Below are positions 29,361 to 38,547 of a DNA stretch of 64,000 bases, in pieces (the first letter of the stretch is position 1; each line of letters begins with the position of its first letter). Location: assembly GCA_963768415.1 (NCBI GenBank), contig CAVYHX010000027.1, positions 1-64,000 of the forward strand, in the 5' to 3' direction. Made by a program: the position numbers and the translations under genes. The notes beneath the pieces are model-generated. The model did not search any database and was not told the DNA's origin. It saw only the letters and a list, made by a program, of their open reading frames with translations. This DNA is from CAVYHX01 sp963768415 (GTDB taxonomy: Bacteria > Pseudomonadota > Gammaproteobacteria > UBA9214).

Positions 29361-30335
29361 ATGATCATTCGCCCCATCAGGCCGGCAGGCCTGGTGGTGG
29401 CCATGGTTTTATTGGCCGCCGGATGCGCGGGACCGCAGCCACTGAGGGAGGCATTCCGGGCCGACAGCCAATTACCCGCCGCAGTTGAATTGCAGGACAC
29501 ACCCTACTACCCGCAGGAAGACTATCAATGCGGACCGGCTGCACTGGCCACGGTGCTGGGTGCTGCAGGTATAGAAGTAACACCAGCCAGTCTCGCCGGG
29601 AAGGTGTTCCTGCCGGAAAGACAGGGCAGTCTGCAACTGGAACTGGTTGCCGCTGCCCGCCGCTACCAGCGCTTGCCCTATACGCTCGAACCGGGAGTGG
29701 ATACGCTGCTGCCGGAGCTGGCCGCCGGCCGGCCGGTGCTGGTCCTGCAGAATCTCGGTCTGCGCAGCTTGCCGGTCTGGCACTATGCCGTTGTCATCGG
29801 GTTCGATACGCAGCGTAACGAAATCATCCTGCGTTCGGGGAGAACCGCGCGCCACGTCATGCGTGCAGAGAAGTTCATGCGCACCTGGGAGCGCGCGGAT
29901 TTCTGGGCCATGGTGATCCTGCGCCCGGGTGAATTTCCCCAGCGGCCGGATGCAACGCGCTATGTGCATGCCATCGCGGCGCTCGAGTCCGCCGGACAGC
30001 TTGAAACTGCCGCGGTGTATTACCGCGCAGCCCTGGTGCGCTGGCCGGACAACACGCTGGCCATGTTCGGTCTGGGAAATGCCCGCTATGCACAGGGTGA
30101 GTTGACCGCCGCGGCAGCGTTATACCGGCGCCTGCTGGATATCCAGCCCGGTCATGTCGCTGCCCGCAACAACCTCGCCCAGCTGCTGGCAGACCGTGGC
30201 AGTTATGCAGCGGCCCTGCTGGAGATTGAAGCCGGTCTGGCGAATAGCGGCGAGTCGCATCCGCTGCGTCGGCAACTGCTCGAAACCCGGGACTCAATAC
30301 GGGCAGCAGCGGGAGCCGGCACACAGATTGACTGA
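29361..30335 (+). CDS. PA2778-type C39-like cysteine peptidase lipoprotein with TPRs
   Basis: A 324-residue lipoprotein (lipobox LAAGC, Cys22) with an N-terminal C39-like papain fold. The nucleophile is in DYQCGPAALATVLG (Cys57) and the catalytic His in LPVWHYAVVIGFD (His141). From about residue 195 to the end there are tetratricopeptide-like repeats (AIAALESAGQLETAAVYYRAAL, TLAMFGLGNARYAQGEL, VAARNNLAQLLADRGSY). It is probably periplasmic and outer-membrane anchored. Its substrate is unknown; the adjacent PA2779-type protein, 5 nt upstream, is a natural candidate partner. Confidence 0.85.
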   Translation: MIIRPIRPAGLVVAMVLLAAGCAGPQPLREAFRADSQLPAAVELQDTPYYPQEDYQCGPAALATVLGAAGIEVTPASLAGKVFLPERQGSLQLELVAAARRYQRLPYTLEPGVDTLLPELAAGRPVLVLQNLGLRSLPVWHYAVVIGFDTQRNEIILRSGRTARHVMRAEKFMRTWERADFWAMVILRPGEFPQRPDATRYVHAIAALESAGQLETAAVYYRAALVRWPDNTLAMFGLGNARYAQGELTAAAALYRRLLDIQPGHVAARNNLAQLLADRGSYAAALLEIEAGLANSGESHPLRRQLLETRDSIRAAAGAGTQID

Positions 30336-30764
30336 TTATCCTGCCGGCAAATGTAAATGATTGTGAATTGTCTGCACCGTGAATTCGCCACGGGTGGCAG
30401 GTACCCGGCTGCGTATCTGGTAGTAACTACCCTTGATTATTCATTCAGTTAATAGCAATGCGTTGACAGCTGACGGTGCGGCGGCCGGCAGGGAATGTTT
30501 CGCGGGAAATACACGCACTAAAGATATGGTTATGTGCTGTTGTGAGGCGCTATGCGGGGTGCTACGATCTGTCACCACTAAAACAAGCGGTTGGATGCTT
30601 GTCGCAACCATAATACGGCACGAATACAGATATTAACGAATTAACAACGGTAACAAGGCGTAATCCCTGACCTGTGTTGCGCTAGGGAATTACCCGCGCT
30701 GGCGAAAAATCCGGCACATTCACATCATCAGCTAAACAATACAAATCCCGGGAGGATTCATCAT
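30336..30764. other. Non-coding region upstream of the four-repeat protein
   Basis: About 430 nt without a plausible gene. The right half is AT-richer (atattaacgaattaacaacg near 30630) and probably holds the promoter of the gene at 30765, which has a GGGAGGA ribosome-binding site. I cannot fix a -35/-10 pair with confidence. Confidence 0.4.
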
Positions 30765-32189
30765 ATGGCAATTCGCAACAGGTTTTTAAGAGGTTCAACG
30801 CTCGCGGCAGGGATAATCCTTGCCGTTGCCGGTTCTGCTCCGGCACTGGCTGCAGACGAGGGCGGCATGGCGGGTGCCGGGATACTCCCGCCCAATGCCA
30901 AGCCGGGCGAGTGTTATGCCAAGGTGATGACGCCGGCACAGTACAAGACCGTGCAGGAAAAGGTCATCGTGCATGAAGCCGGGGAAAAGATCGATGTTAT
31001 CCCTGCCAAGTACGACTGGGCCGAAGTCAGGGTTCCCACCAGCCAGGCAACCGAAAAACTGGTTGCCGTGCCTGCCACATATGAAACCGTGACAGAGAAA
31101 GTCGAAGTCGAACCGGCGCACACGGTATGGCGCACGGGACCGGGCAGCAAGGCCAGTATTGCCAGTCCGCAACTCACGCTGTCCGCGCTTGCGATGGGGC
31201 TGCCGAAAGTTGCCAAGCCGGGTCAGTGCTACAACGAATTCTATCAGCCTGCCCGCTACGAGACCAAGGAAGACAAAATCCTGAAACGTGCGGCTGCGGA
31301 AAAGATCACCACCAGCGAACCGGAATTTGAATGGGTTGAAGAAAAGGTGCTGGTCAAGGAAGCCGCGGAAAAGATCGTGGAAGTGCCGGCGCAGTATGAA
31401 GTCGTAACCGAAAAGGTCCTGGAATCTCCCGCCTATACCACCTGGAAAAAAGGCCGCGGTCCGAACCAGAAGATCGATAACGCTACCGGTGAAATCATGT
31501 GCCTGGTCGAGATTCCCGCCAAGTACAAGACCATCGAGAAGCAGGTCCTGAAGACACCGGCGACCATCAAGAAGATCGAGATTCCCGCCGAATACAAGAT
31601 GGTGAAGGTGAAGAAGATCAAGAATACCGCCGGCGAGAAACGTGAACCGATCCAGGCCGAGTATCAGACGCTCCAGAAACGTGAAAAGGTCGCGGATGCC
31701 AAGATCGGATGGTATCTTGCAGGTACCTCCGGCGAAGGCAAGGCCACCGGCACGACCCTGTGTCTGTCTGAGGTTCCGGCCCGGCATGAAACCATCACCA
31801 AGCAGGTGCTGAAATCAGACGCCACGGTCAAAAAGGTCGAGGTGCCGGCGACGTTCAAGACCATGCGTATGCGCAAACTGGTATCTCCTGCAAAGGAAAA
31901 CCGGATCAAGATCCCTGCGAAGTATGAAATAGTGCCCAAGCGCACCAAGATTGCAGATGCCAAACAGGAATGGCGCCCGGTCCTGTGTGAAACCAACACA
32001 ACCAAGGACCTGGTACTGCAGATTCAGCGCTCACTGAAGACGGCCGGCTTCAATCCCGGCCAGATCGATGGCGTGCTGGGCAGGGACACCATGGCAGCGG
32101 TTGACGCCTATCAGCGTAAACACAGTCTGGCGCATGGTGGCCTGACGCTGCAGACCCTGGACAAGCTGGGCATCAGGGTCGGCGGTTAG
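30765..32189 (+). CDS. Secreted four-repeat protein with C-terminal peptidoglycan-binding domain
   Basis: A 474-residue protein with a signal peptide (about 1-30, ALAA) and a C-terminal PG_binding_1 domain at about 415-471 (QIQRSLKTAGFNPGQIDGVLG). Between them are four repeats of about 75-80 residues: 50-127, 155-231, 246-320 and 333-408. Each opens with a Cys (50, 155, 246, 333; another at 408). Each contains three sub-repeats of the form PAxYxTxxxKV built from Lys/Glu/Val/Pro, and closes with a Trp (122, 227, 316, 403). The pattern suggests a long beta-rich periplasmic rod. I do not recognise the repeat as a named family. A strong terminator follows. Confidence 0.85.
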   Translation: MAIRNRFLRGSTLAAGIILAVAGSAPALAADEGGMAGAGILPPNAKPGECYAKVMTPAQYKTVQEKVIVHEAGEKIDVIPAKYDWAEVRVPTSQATEKLVAVPATYETVTEKVEVEPAHTVWRTGPGSKASIASPQLTLSALAMGLPKVAKPGQCYNEFYQPARYETKEDKILKRAAAEKITTSEPEFEWVEEKVLVKEAAEKIVEVPAQYEVVTEKVLESPAYTTWKKGRGPNQKIDNATGEIMCLVEIPAKYKTIEKQVLKTPATIKKIEIPAEYKMVKVKKIKNTAGEKREPIQAEYQTLQKREKVADAKIGWYLAGTSGEGKATGTTLCLSEVPARHETITKQVLKSDATVKKVEVPATFKTMRMRKLVSPAKENRIKIPAKYEIVPKRTKIADAKQEWRPVLCETNTTKDLVLQIQRSLKTAGFNPGQIDGVLGRDTMAAVDAYQRKHSLAHGGLTLQTLDKLGIRVGG

Positions 32190-32847
32190 TACTACCGGGC
32201 GCGGTCCGTATGACCGCGCCTGATTCAAAAGGGTCAGTGCAATTCCTCCGGGTAGACGGGGATGCGCACTGACCCTTTTTTATTGCCTGTACCTACCTGG
32301 CTTTGTAGGGCGCAATAGCGCAGCGTATTGCGCCGCACGGATAATCCCGGAACATACTCAGATACCTGCGTAGGGCGCAATAGCGCAGCGTATTGCGCCG
32401 CATGGAGTATCCCCCGACAAACCCGGCTATGCACAACACCCGATCGTAAACCGCTGTTTGCCGGGTATGATGATTGATGTCGTGCGGCGCAATACGCTGC
32501 GCTATTGCGCCCTACACGGACTATTTATCCATCAGTATTTACCCATACGTTTCCGCGTAGACCCAGTTAAGTGTATCAATAGTAATGCTCATATTTTCGG
32601 GTATAACCTGAAATGGTCGGCTGTCTGGGTCAGGTGAGCCCGGCAGCATAAGAGGCGGACTCAATTGGAAGTTAGGCAGTGTCTGTTAAACTGGGGGAAG
32701 TCCAAGGTGCCAAGGATGATATAAAACCGTTTTTATAGCTTGTCGAGTAATTTTCCATTATGCGACCCCGTTTATGCCTGTTTCCGGCATCGATTTAGCA
32801 GGACTTCTTATGAATTCTGTTCATTGGGTCGGGATACATTGCCGGGA
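32190..32847. repeat. Intergenic region with three copies of a 33-bp REP element
   Basis: The element starts gtagggcgcaatagcgcagc and continues gtattgcgccgca; it is itself a near-palindrome. Copies lie at 32305-32337 (+), 32370-32402 (+) and 32483-32515 (-), so the second and third form an inverted BIME-like pair. The remainder to 32847 is AT-rich without a convincing gene; short open frames at 32740-33037 overlap the glycosyltransferase end and are not coding. Confidence 0.85.
32227..32282 (+). terminator. Rho-independent terminator after the four-repeat protein
   Basis: aaaagggtcagtgc (32227-32240) pairs with gcactgacccttttt (32266-32280), a stem of about 13 bp with a 25-nt loop, ending in a T-run. 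It lies 38 nt after the stop codon. Confidence 0.85.
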
Positions 32848-33792
32848 TCACCTCTGCGTAATTCCAACGCATTCACTTATAAGAAAGCGCGGGCGACTCC
32901 GGGATTCTATCAAAACTCTTCCTAAATACTCGCCGAGCACTCCCAGCATGATAAAAAGAATACCAAACAGGAAAGAAACCACCGCAACCCCGGATGCCCA
33001 GCCTGGAACCGCAGTGTCGGTAAATATTTTCGCATAGATTGCATAAAGCATTTCAGAAAATGCGAGCAGGCTTGTTAGCACTCCGATGATTATGCTGAGT
33101 CTGAGTGGTACCATGGAAAACGAGGTGATGCCCGTCCATGCCAGTTTCAGCATCTTTTTCAGGTTGTACTTTTCTTTCCCGCTAAAGCGCTCGCCACACG
33201 TAAAATCCAGCTTTGAACTCTGGTAGCCGACCCAGTGTACGATCCCCCGTAAAAATAATCCTTCTTCCTTGAATTTCAACAACTCATCCAGCACTTGCCG
33301 GTCCAGCAATCGGAAATCGGCCATACCACTTTCCATTTCTACACCACTGAGAAAGGAAAACAGCTTGTAATAAAGACGCGATGAAACTCTCTTCAAAACC
33401 GTCTGCTCTTTGTTATAGGTGCGAACCGTATGGACGATCTTGTCGCCAGCACGCCATCTTTCCAGCATTTGAGGCAGAAGCTCCGGGGGATGCTGGAGGT
33501 CTCCATCCATGGTAATGACCGCCTTCCCGGAGGCATGCTGCATTCCGGCAAATAACGCATATTGATGACCGAAATTGCGTGAAAAGCGGATACCTTTTAT
33601 ACGCGCATCGTTGTTGTGCAAAGTTTCAATTATCTTCCAGGTTGCGTCATCGCTGCCATCGTCACAGAATATTATCTCCCACTCCACGCCGAGCCGTTCC
33701 AGTACAGGAATTAATTCGGAGCACAATTTTTCAATGTTTCCGGCCTCGTTGTAAACCGGAACTACAATTGACAATTCTGAACCCATATCCAT
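32848..33792 (-). CDS. Polyprenyl-phosphate glycosyltransferase, GT2 family (DPM1/GtrB/ArnC-like)
   Basis: A 314-residue membrane glycosyltransferase. The N-terminal GT-A domain shows LSIVVPVYNEAGNIEKL, FCDDGSDDATW, FSRNFGHQYALFAGM and the metal-binding MDGDLQHPPEL. Further on FRLLDRQVLDEL and FLRGIVHWVG mark the DPM1/GtrB class. Two transmembrane helices follow at about 228-255 and 263-292. Such enzymes load a sugar onto polyprenyl phosphate for use on the outer face. The neighbouring PTPS-related membrane protein 12 nt upstream is a plausible acceptor-side partner. Upstream genes run in the same direction, forming an envelope-glycan cluster. Confidence 0.9.
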   Translation of the reverse strand: MDMGSELSIVVPVYNEAGNIEKLCSELIPVLERLGVEWEIIFCDDGSDDATWKIIETLHNNDARIKGIRFSRNFGHQYALFAGMQHASGKAVITMDGDLQHPPELLPQMLERWRAGDKIVHTVRTYNKEQTVLKRVSSRLYYKLFSFLSGVEMESGMADFRLLDRQVLDELLKFKEEGLFLRGIVHWVGYQSSKLDFTCGERFSGKEKYNLKKMLKLAWTGITSFSMVPLRLSIIIGVLTSLLAFSEMLYAIYAKIFTDTAVPGWASGVAVVSFLFGILFIMLGVLGEYLGRVLIESRSRPRFLISECVGITQR

Positions 33793-33804
33793 GATCTCGG
33801 TTTT

Positions 33805-36800
33805 CTAGCGTAATCTCTGCCGGGCCTGGCGGCCATAGTCTGTATCGGGATAATCGCGCGCAACGCGGGACAAGTAACTTTGTCCTTTTTCTAAGTTACC
33901 GAGTTTCTCATTGCAAAGTCCCAGATGATAGTACGCCTCGGGGATCAATTTATCCCCGGGGTAGCGACTGATTAGCTCTCCGTAGTGGATCAGGGTCATT
34001 GCGCAGTTTTCCTGCTTGTAATATACCAGTGCCAATGCCGCCAGCGCCTGGGGCGCGCCGGGGTAATCCGGAAATCGGGCGCTGATGTCCTGAAAAAGCG
34101 CTTTTGCCTCTTCCAGCCGATCGTGGTTGAAGTGATCGATTGCGGTACTCATGTAATGGTCAATGTTATACCCGCTCAAGGGCGCTTGCTCTTCCACCAG
34201 CGCCTTATGTTCCCCGAGCCTGTCACCAGCGTACTCGGCCCAACGGGTCCCGGGATGCTGTTCCCGCAGCTGCTGCATCTTGCGGGTCCCTGCGCTTTCC
34301 TGTCCGGTTCGATACAGACACAGGCCGATATGATATTCAACTTCGGGTATCCAGTTACTCCTGGGGTAGCGCCGGATCAGGTCTTCGAACGCCGCAATTG
34401 CCTCCTGGTCTCTCTTCTCCAGATAATATGTGATGCCGATGTAATAGGCGGAATTCTGCGCGAGGTCCGATGCACCCAGTGCGTTTTTGGCCGCACGGAA
34501 TCCCTCCCTGGCCGCGTCGAAGCGCTTTTCATCCTTTAACTGGATCGCCTTGTTATAGATGCGATTGGGGTTGGAGTGGTAGGTGACATAGGAAACCCGG
34601 ACAATCGCTGCCCCGGCGACCATCACGGTCACGATGAGTATTATCCACCGATTGCGGGTGCCTGGATTGAACCTGATCTGTGGCACCAGGGAGGGGCGCA
34701 CATGCAGGCGTGCCGCAATCCATTGCCAGAGCGTGCCGCCTTGCCGCCAGCCCAGCGGGATATTTATCAACAGGATGACCAGGCCTGTCACAGTCAGGAC
34801 ACGGCCAATCCTGTCCCACAAACCAGGCCCGTAATACAGGCGCACATGACGTTGCCTGGGATAAATCAGCATCAGTGACGGAGACGTCAAATAGACACGA
34901 TCTGCGCCTTCCACATGCCAGTTCGGGTGATAGGACATCTTCACCACCAGCGGCTTGCCGATGCAATCGGTGTCAATATTGATCTCCTGATTGCCGATGT
35001 GCTCCTGGACTGTGCAATTTCCGGTCTCGACCGGTATTCGGGGAAGATCAGCCAGATCCCTGGCCAGGACCTTGAACGGCGGAAATACACGGGTAACATC
35101 TTCCTCAACGAAAACCAGAGGGATCTGGAGCAGGGCTTCATCCGTGAACCATCGATGGGCATCCTCCTTCCAGGAAGACGTTGGATACAATACCGGCTCA
35201 TAGGCCGGCACCTCTACGTAGCGGTTGCGGTTCGTGGTCAGTTCCCACAATTCATACTCACCGACGGTATCTGTTAATGCATACCCCTCCGCCAGGCGAA
35301 TCGCCTTTTTGGCGGAATTGCTGCGGATAATCAGATCCCGGACATTGAATATTTCCAGCCGCGGCCTTGCGCGATCGTAATTCATGCTGCTGTAGGAATA
35401 TTGCGGAAACGGCACCGATTTCTGCTGGGAGACCTCGGACTGGATATAAAACACGAACGGCGAGCTGATGGACGCCTGCATATACAGGCCTTCCAGGGTT
35501 GCCCGGCCGGAGAACAGGGGCAGAGACTCAAACGCACGGCTGGAACCGAAGCTGTTGTGAAGTTCGGAATGCTCGTACACCACCCGCGGGTCGCTGAAGT
35601 CACCTTTCAATTTCCGGTTGATCTGCGCAAATGTGGGCCATGCAGGCTTGGCTTCGAAACCCTCGTAGTTCCATTTTGCCCAGTCGGCAACCGGCCCGAG
35701 TTGACTTCCGGTCCAGACAATCGCTGCGGCTAGAACTGCCGGCAGCAATACCCAGTCGATCCTCCAGCGCCGCAAATAGTGCCCCAGCCAACCCAGCGAG
35801 ATAGCGGCAAGCAACACACCGATCAGGTGTCCGTAGGGTACATAGCGTATGTCCACCACACCAAGTCTGGGTGCCGCAACAAAAAAGACCACGCACATTG
35901 CCAGGCCAAACCAGAGATAACCCAGCATCGGCAAGGCTTCCTTGCCGGTCTGCGTGTAATCACGAATACCCCAGATCAGCACCCCCAAACTGCCGATGGC
36001 GCCAGTCAGCAATACGGGAAGCAGCATTGGCGGGAACACTTCCTTTATGGAATTTATTGTCCAGACAAGGTCATAGGATGTTGTGTATTTCGTGAATACC
36101 AGTAAAGGAACCAGCCAAAACGCCAGCAGGCAGAAAGCCAGCGCATACACCTTTCCCAGATAAAACAGCCGTTCGAAGAATCCCCTGAGCGTAATCAGCA
36201 AATACAAAGACATGGCTTCGGAAAACAACAGCGTATAGCCGTGGCTAAACCCCACCAGAAAGACCAGTAGCGCATTCGTAACCACGCGGCGATGTCTGCG
36301 AATACCGTCGTACAGGCTGCCCAGCAGGATAAGGGAAAGGGCCATACTCAGACTGTAGGAAAATTCACCGGCGAAACTGCTGAGGACGTTACCTCCCCAC
36401 ATGGAATGTGAGGCGTTGAACAAAAACGGCAGTGTCAGTGCTGCTGCTATACCAGGCCCGGGGAACGGACAACGCATGAGACGCAACATCGCGTAGGCGC
36501 TGATCGGCAATAACAGCGTTCCCGCCACCGACCCCAGCTTGAAGGCCACCTGCAACGACATGATGCCGCTAAGCAGCGTCATAAAAAGAAAATCAAGGGG
36601 AAAATAAAACTGGAGAATCGGGAAGCCCGCGTAGTTGCCGGGTGTCCACCCGCTGACCTGCCCCGCGGGCAGCAAGACGTCCCGAAGATACTGCAGCGTA
36701 TAGTAATGAGAGGCAGTATCTCCGCCAGTAGTCGTGGTTTGTGTTAACAGAAATTCCGGGTTTAATTTGGAGATGATAAATATCTCCACGACCAGAAGCG

Positions 36801-36897
36801 TGAAAAGATCCAGCAGAAAGCGGGGAGATCCCGGTTGTTGCCAGCTGTTCCCGGATCGATGTTCGCGCCTGTCGGGACAGCAATAAAAACCACGCAA
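33805..36897 (-). CDS. Large PTPS-related (PF10131-like) polytopic membrane protein with C-terminal TPRs
   Basis: About 1,030 residues as read. From about residue 27 there is a glycosyltransferase-C-like membrane region with about twelve helices and the motif GGDTASHYYTLQYLRDVLLP...WTPGNYAGFPILQFYFPL, as in PTPS-related membrane proteins. It is followed by a periplasmic domain (about 430-690), another helix near 700, a helix near 760 and a periplasmic tail of tetratricopeptide repeats (about 790-1030). The first 25 residues look out of frame: removing one G from the CCC/GGG at 36830-36832 joins SPRFLLDLF to TSIREQLATTG of the gene upstream. The real protein is therefore probably longer. It likely transfers sugar from polyprenyl carriers. 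Confidence 0.75.
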   Translation of the reverse strand: MRGFYCCPDRREHRSGNSWQQPGSPRFLLDLFTLLVVEIFIISKLNPEFLLTQTTTTGGDTASHYYTLQYLRDVLLPAGQVSGWTPGNYAGFPILQFYFPLDFLFMTLLSGIMSLQVAFKLGSVAGTLLLPISAYAMLRLMRCPFPGPGIAAALTLPFLFNASHSMWGGNVLSSFAGEFSYSLSMALSLILLGSLYDGIRRHRRVVTNALLVFLVGFSHGYTLLFSEAMSLYLLITLRGFFERLFYLGKVYALAFCLLAFWLVPLLVFTKYTTSYDLVWTINSIKEVFPPMLLPVLLTGAIGSLGVLIWGIRDYTQTGKEALPMLGYLWFGLAMCVVFFVAAPRLGVVDIRYVPYGHLIGVLLAAISLGWLGHYLRRWRIDWVLLPAVLAAAIVWTGSQLGPVADWAKWNYEGFEAKPAWPTFAQINRKLKGDFSDPRVVYEHSELHNSFGSSRAFESLPLFSGRATLEGLYMQASISSPFVFYIQSEVSQQKSVPFPQYSYSSMNYDRARPRLEIFNVRDLIIRSNSAKKAIRLAEGYALTDTVGEYELWELTTNRNRYVEVPAYEPVLYPTSSWKEDAHRWFTDEALLQIPLVFVEEDVTRVFPPFKVLARDLADLPRIPVETGNCTVQEHIGNQEINIDTDCIGKPLVVKMSYHPNWHVEGADRVYLTSPSLMLIYPRQRHVRLYYGPGLWDRIGRVLTVTGLVILLINIPLGWRQGGTLWQWIAARLHVRPSLVPQIRFNPGTRNRWIILIVTVMVAGAAIVRVSYVTYHSNPNRIYNKAIQLKDEKRFDAAREGFRAAKNALGASDLAQNSAYYIGITYYLEKRDQEAIAAFEDLIRRYPRSNWIPEVEYHIGLCLYRTGQESAGTRKMQQLREQHPGTRWAEYAGDRLGEHKALVEEQAPLSGYNIDHYMSTAIDHFNHDRLEEAKALFQDISARFPDYPGAPQALAALALVYYKQENCAMTLIHYGELISRYPGDKLIPEAYYHLGLCNEKLGNLEKGQSYLSRVARDYPDTDYGRQARQRLR

Positions 36898-37421
36898 CAG
36901 CCCCGACTATCGCCAGCCATAGCCAGTGAGGACGGTGAAAGATATTCGCCGCTGTCAAATCCCTGCGGCCAGTTACTGTGATATTAGCTACGTAAGTGCC
37001 ATCACCTGCATTTTTCGCCGGCGGTAAAAGAAAGCGGGCCCAGATCGCCATTCGCCTTTCGGGTTATAGATCCGGAATTTCGCAGTTTCCTGTTACTCCG
37101 CGGTGTAAATTCACCGTATGTACTGGATGGTTGAATGACCATCCCATCCGGCCCGTGCCCGGTGATCGTAACCGCGTCTACTGAGGGTTCAATCGGCCTG
37201 ACAGTGATCGAGACTTCTGCCCAGTTCCTGTTATGTCCGCGAATGACCGACGCTACTTCCATCTCAAATGGCGGAGTCGTGGCAGACGCCTGTTGTTCCG
37301 GCGTTGCTGAAGAGGGGGCAGCCGTTTGCGCTGCGAAAACATGCGGGCACACCCACAACAGCAAAATAAAAAGCATTCCAGGCTGCTTTTTGTGAATCGG
37401 GTAATTCGCTGTCATGGTCAA
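36833..37421 (-). CDS. Signal-peptide domain probably forming the N-terminus of the PTPS-related protein (frameshifted)
   Basis: The first frame (37421 to about 37090) starts MTMTANYPIHKKQ and has a signal segment (MLFILLLWVCPHVFA) followed by a Ser/Thr/Pro-rich stretch and a beta-rich domain (VASVIRGHNRNWAEVSITVR). Two compensating shifts, near 37090 and 37035, carry it through FRIYNPKGEWRSGPAF to LLPPAKNAGDGTYVANITVTG. A transmembrane helix (WLWLAIVGAVAWFLLL) and TSIREQLATTG follow, which meets the next gene's frame at 36831. I infer one protein of about 1,190 residues broken by three indels. Two separate genes remain possible. Confidence 0.5.
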
Positions 37422-37622
37422 TAATCGAGTATCCAGGTAACGGAATACGGGTTTCGTCTAACAACCAGGGCTTGTGACTCTTGTCGATGCCTTCGTTTGC
37501 CGGTAACTCTGTTCCCGGACCGGTTAGTGACCGGTTTCTTTTACCGACCAGGCAACAACGATGCAAAAGATAAAACACCAGCCAGGGAAAAGGCTGCCGT
37601 CACAGCGGTAATTATGCCGACA

Positions 37623-38420
37623 TTACTTGCGTCGTAACCGGATAATGATCAGAAATGCCAGGATGGCGACGGAGATTGCCGCCACAATCCAGGGCAGGTA
37701 TTCATCCATGGTATTGGGTTCAGTAATACGTATGGTGCCTGATCCGGCAGTACTGTAGTGGCTCTTGCCGTCTTCATATTCCGCCACTAGCGCGATTGCA
37801 TAGCCGCTATTTGCCAGCGCCGAGAAATTTTCCAGCGTGTACTCCAGCGATTTAGATTGTCCGGGCCCTATGGTTAAGCTGTCTCTGCTTTTTAGTGCCG
37901 CCAACTCATCAGGCAGATGCAGTGTCAGAGTCAAATCACGCTCAACCGAATCGTTATTACGGACCGTATATTTCATCGTTCCCTTGCCATTGGCAGGCAT
38001 ACTGGCATCTTCCGCTCGAATCAGGACCTTGCTCACGACCGGCTGCTGAAAATCATGGAAGCCGACGGCAAGCGCGGTAAACGGGTACGTGTTCGCGTCC
38101 TGATAATGGGTCTTGATGAGCACAGGGTAGTGCCCGGGCAAATGAAATGCGTCGTGAATGGAAAGATCCGATGATGTGGATTCATTTACACCCAGTTGGG
38201 GGACGGAACTGCTGGTGAGAGTTTGATTGCCGATCTGAACCTCGAATTGAATTCCATATGCCGGCTCGTCACCCTGGTTTGTGGTCGAAACGTTAAGCAC
38301 TAGACCATTCGGTCCCTCGGCAACAGAAAAATCAGTTGCCATACTGATATAGGATGCCACCACGCTGGTCGATGCCAGCAATGCAAGCGCTGCTAACGCG
38401 TATATCGATGATCGCATCAC
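37623..38420 (-). CDS. Secreted, C-terminally membrane-anchored CARDB/NEW-like protein
   Basis: A 265-residue protein with a signal peptide (about 1-23) and two beta-sandwich-like regions. The first contains NGLVLNVSTTNQGDEPAYGIQFEVQIGNQTL; the second contains KGTMKYTVRNNDSVERDLTLTLHLP and KSLEYTLENFS, both typical of CARDB or NPCBM-associated NEW-type folds. A C-terminal transmembrane helix (WIVAAISVAILAFLIIIRL) and RRK tail complete it. It lies between the flippase-like gene and the PTPS-related gene on the same strand. It could position or bind glycans at the membrane surface; the function is not known. Confidence 0.7.
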   Translation of the reverse strand: MMRSSIYALAALALLASTSVVASYISMATDFSVAEGPNGLVLNVSTTNQGDEPAYGIQFEVQIGNQTLTSSSVPQLGVNESTSSDLSIHDAFHLPGHYPVLIKTHYQDANTYPFTALAVGFHDFQQPVVSKVLIRAEDASMPANGKGTMKYTVRNNDSVERDLTLTLHLPDELAALKSRDSLTIGPGQSKSLEYTLENFSALANSGYAIALVAEYEDGKSHYSTAGSGTIRITEPNTMDEYLPWIVAAISVAILAFLIIIRLRRK

Positions 38421-38547
38421 TACTAATCCCCCGCTTTTGTCAGCGCAAAAGCATAGATAATCCCATTACAATTCACAAGCACTGTCCTGCGCCTGAAGGA
38501 TAGACGGTGACGCCTGTTTTTTCCGGTTGAAATGGTTTGAATGGCGT

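Noticed and set aside
32740..33037. Short plus-strand frames upstream of the GT2 stop
   Set aside because: They overlap the well supported glycosyltransferase and AT-rich non-coding DNA and have no conserved content.
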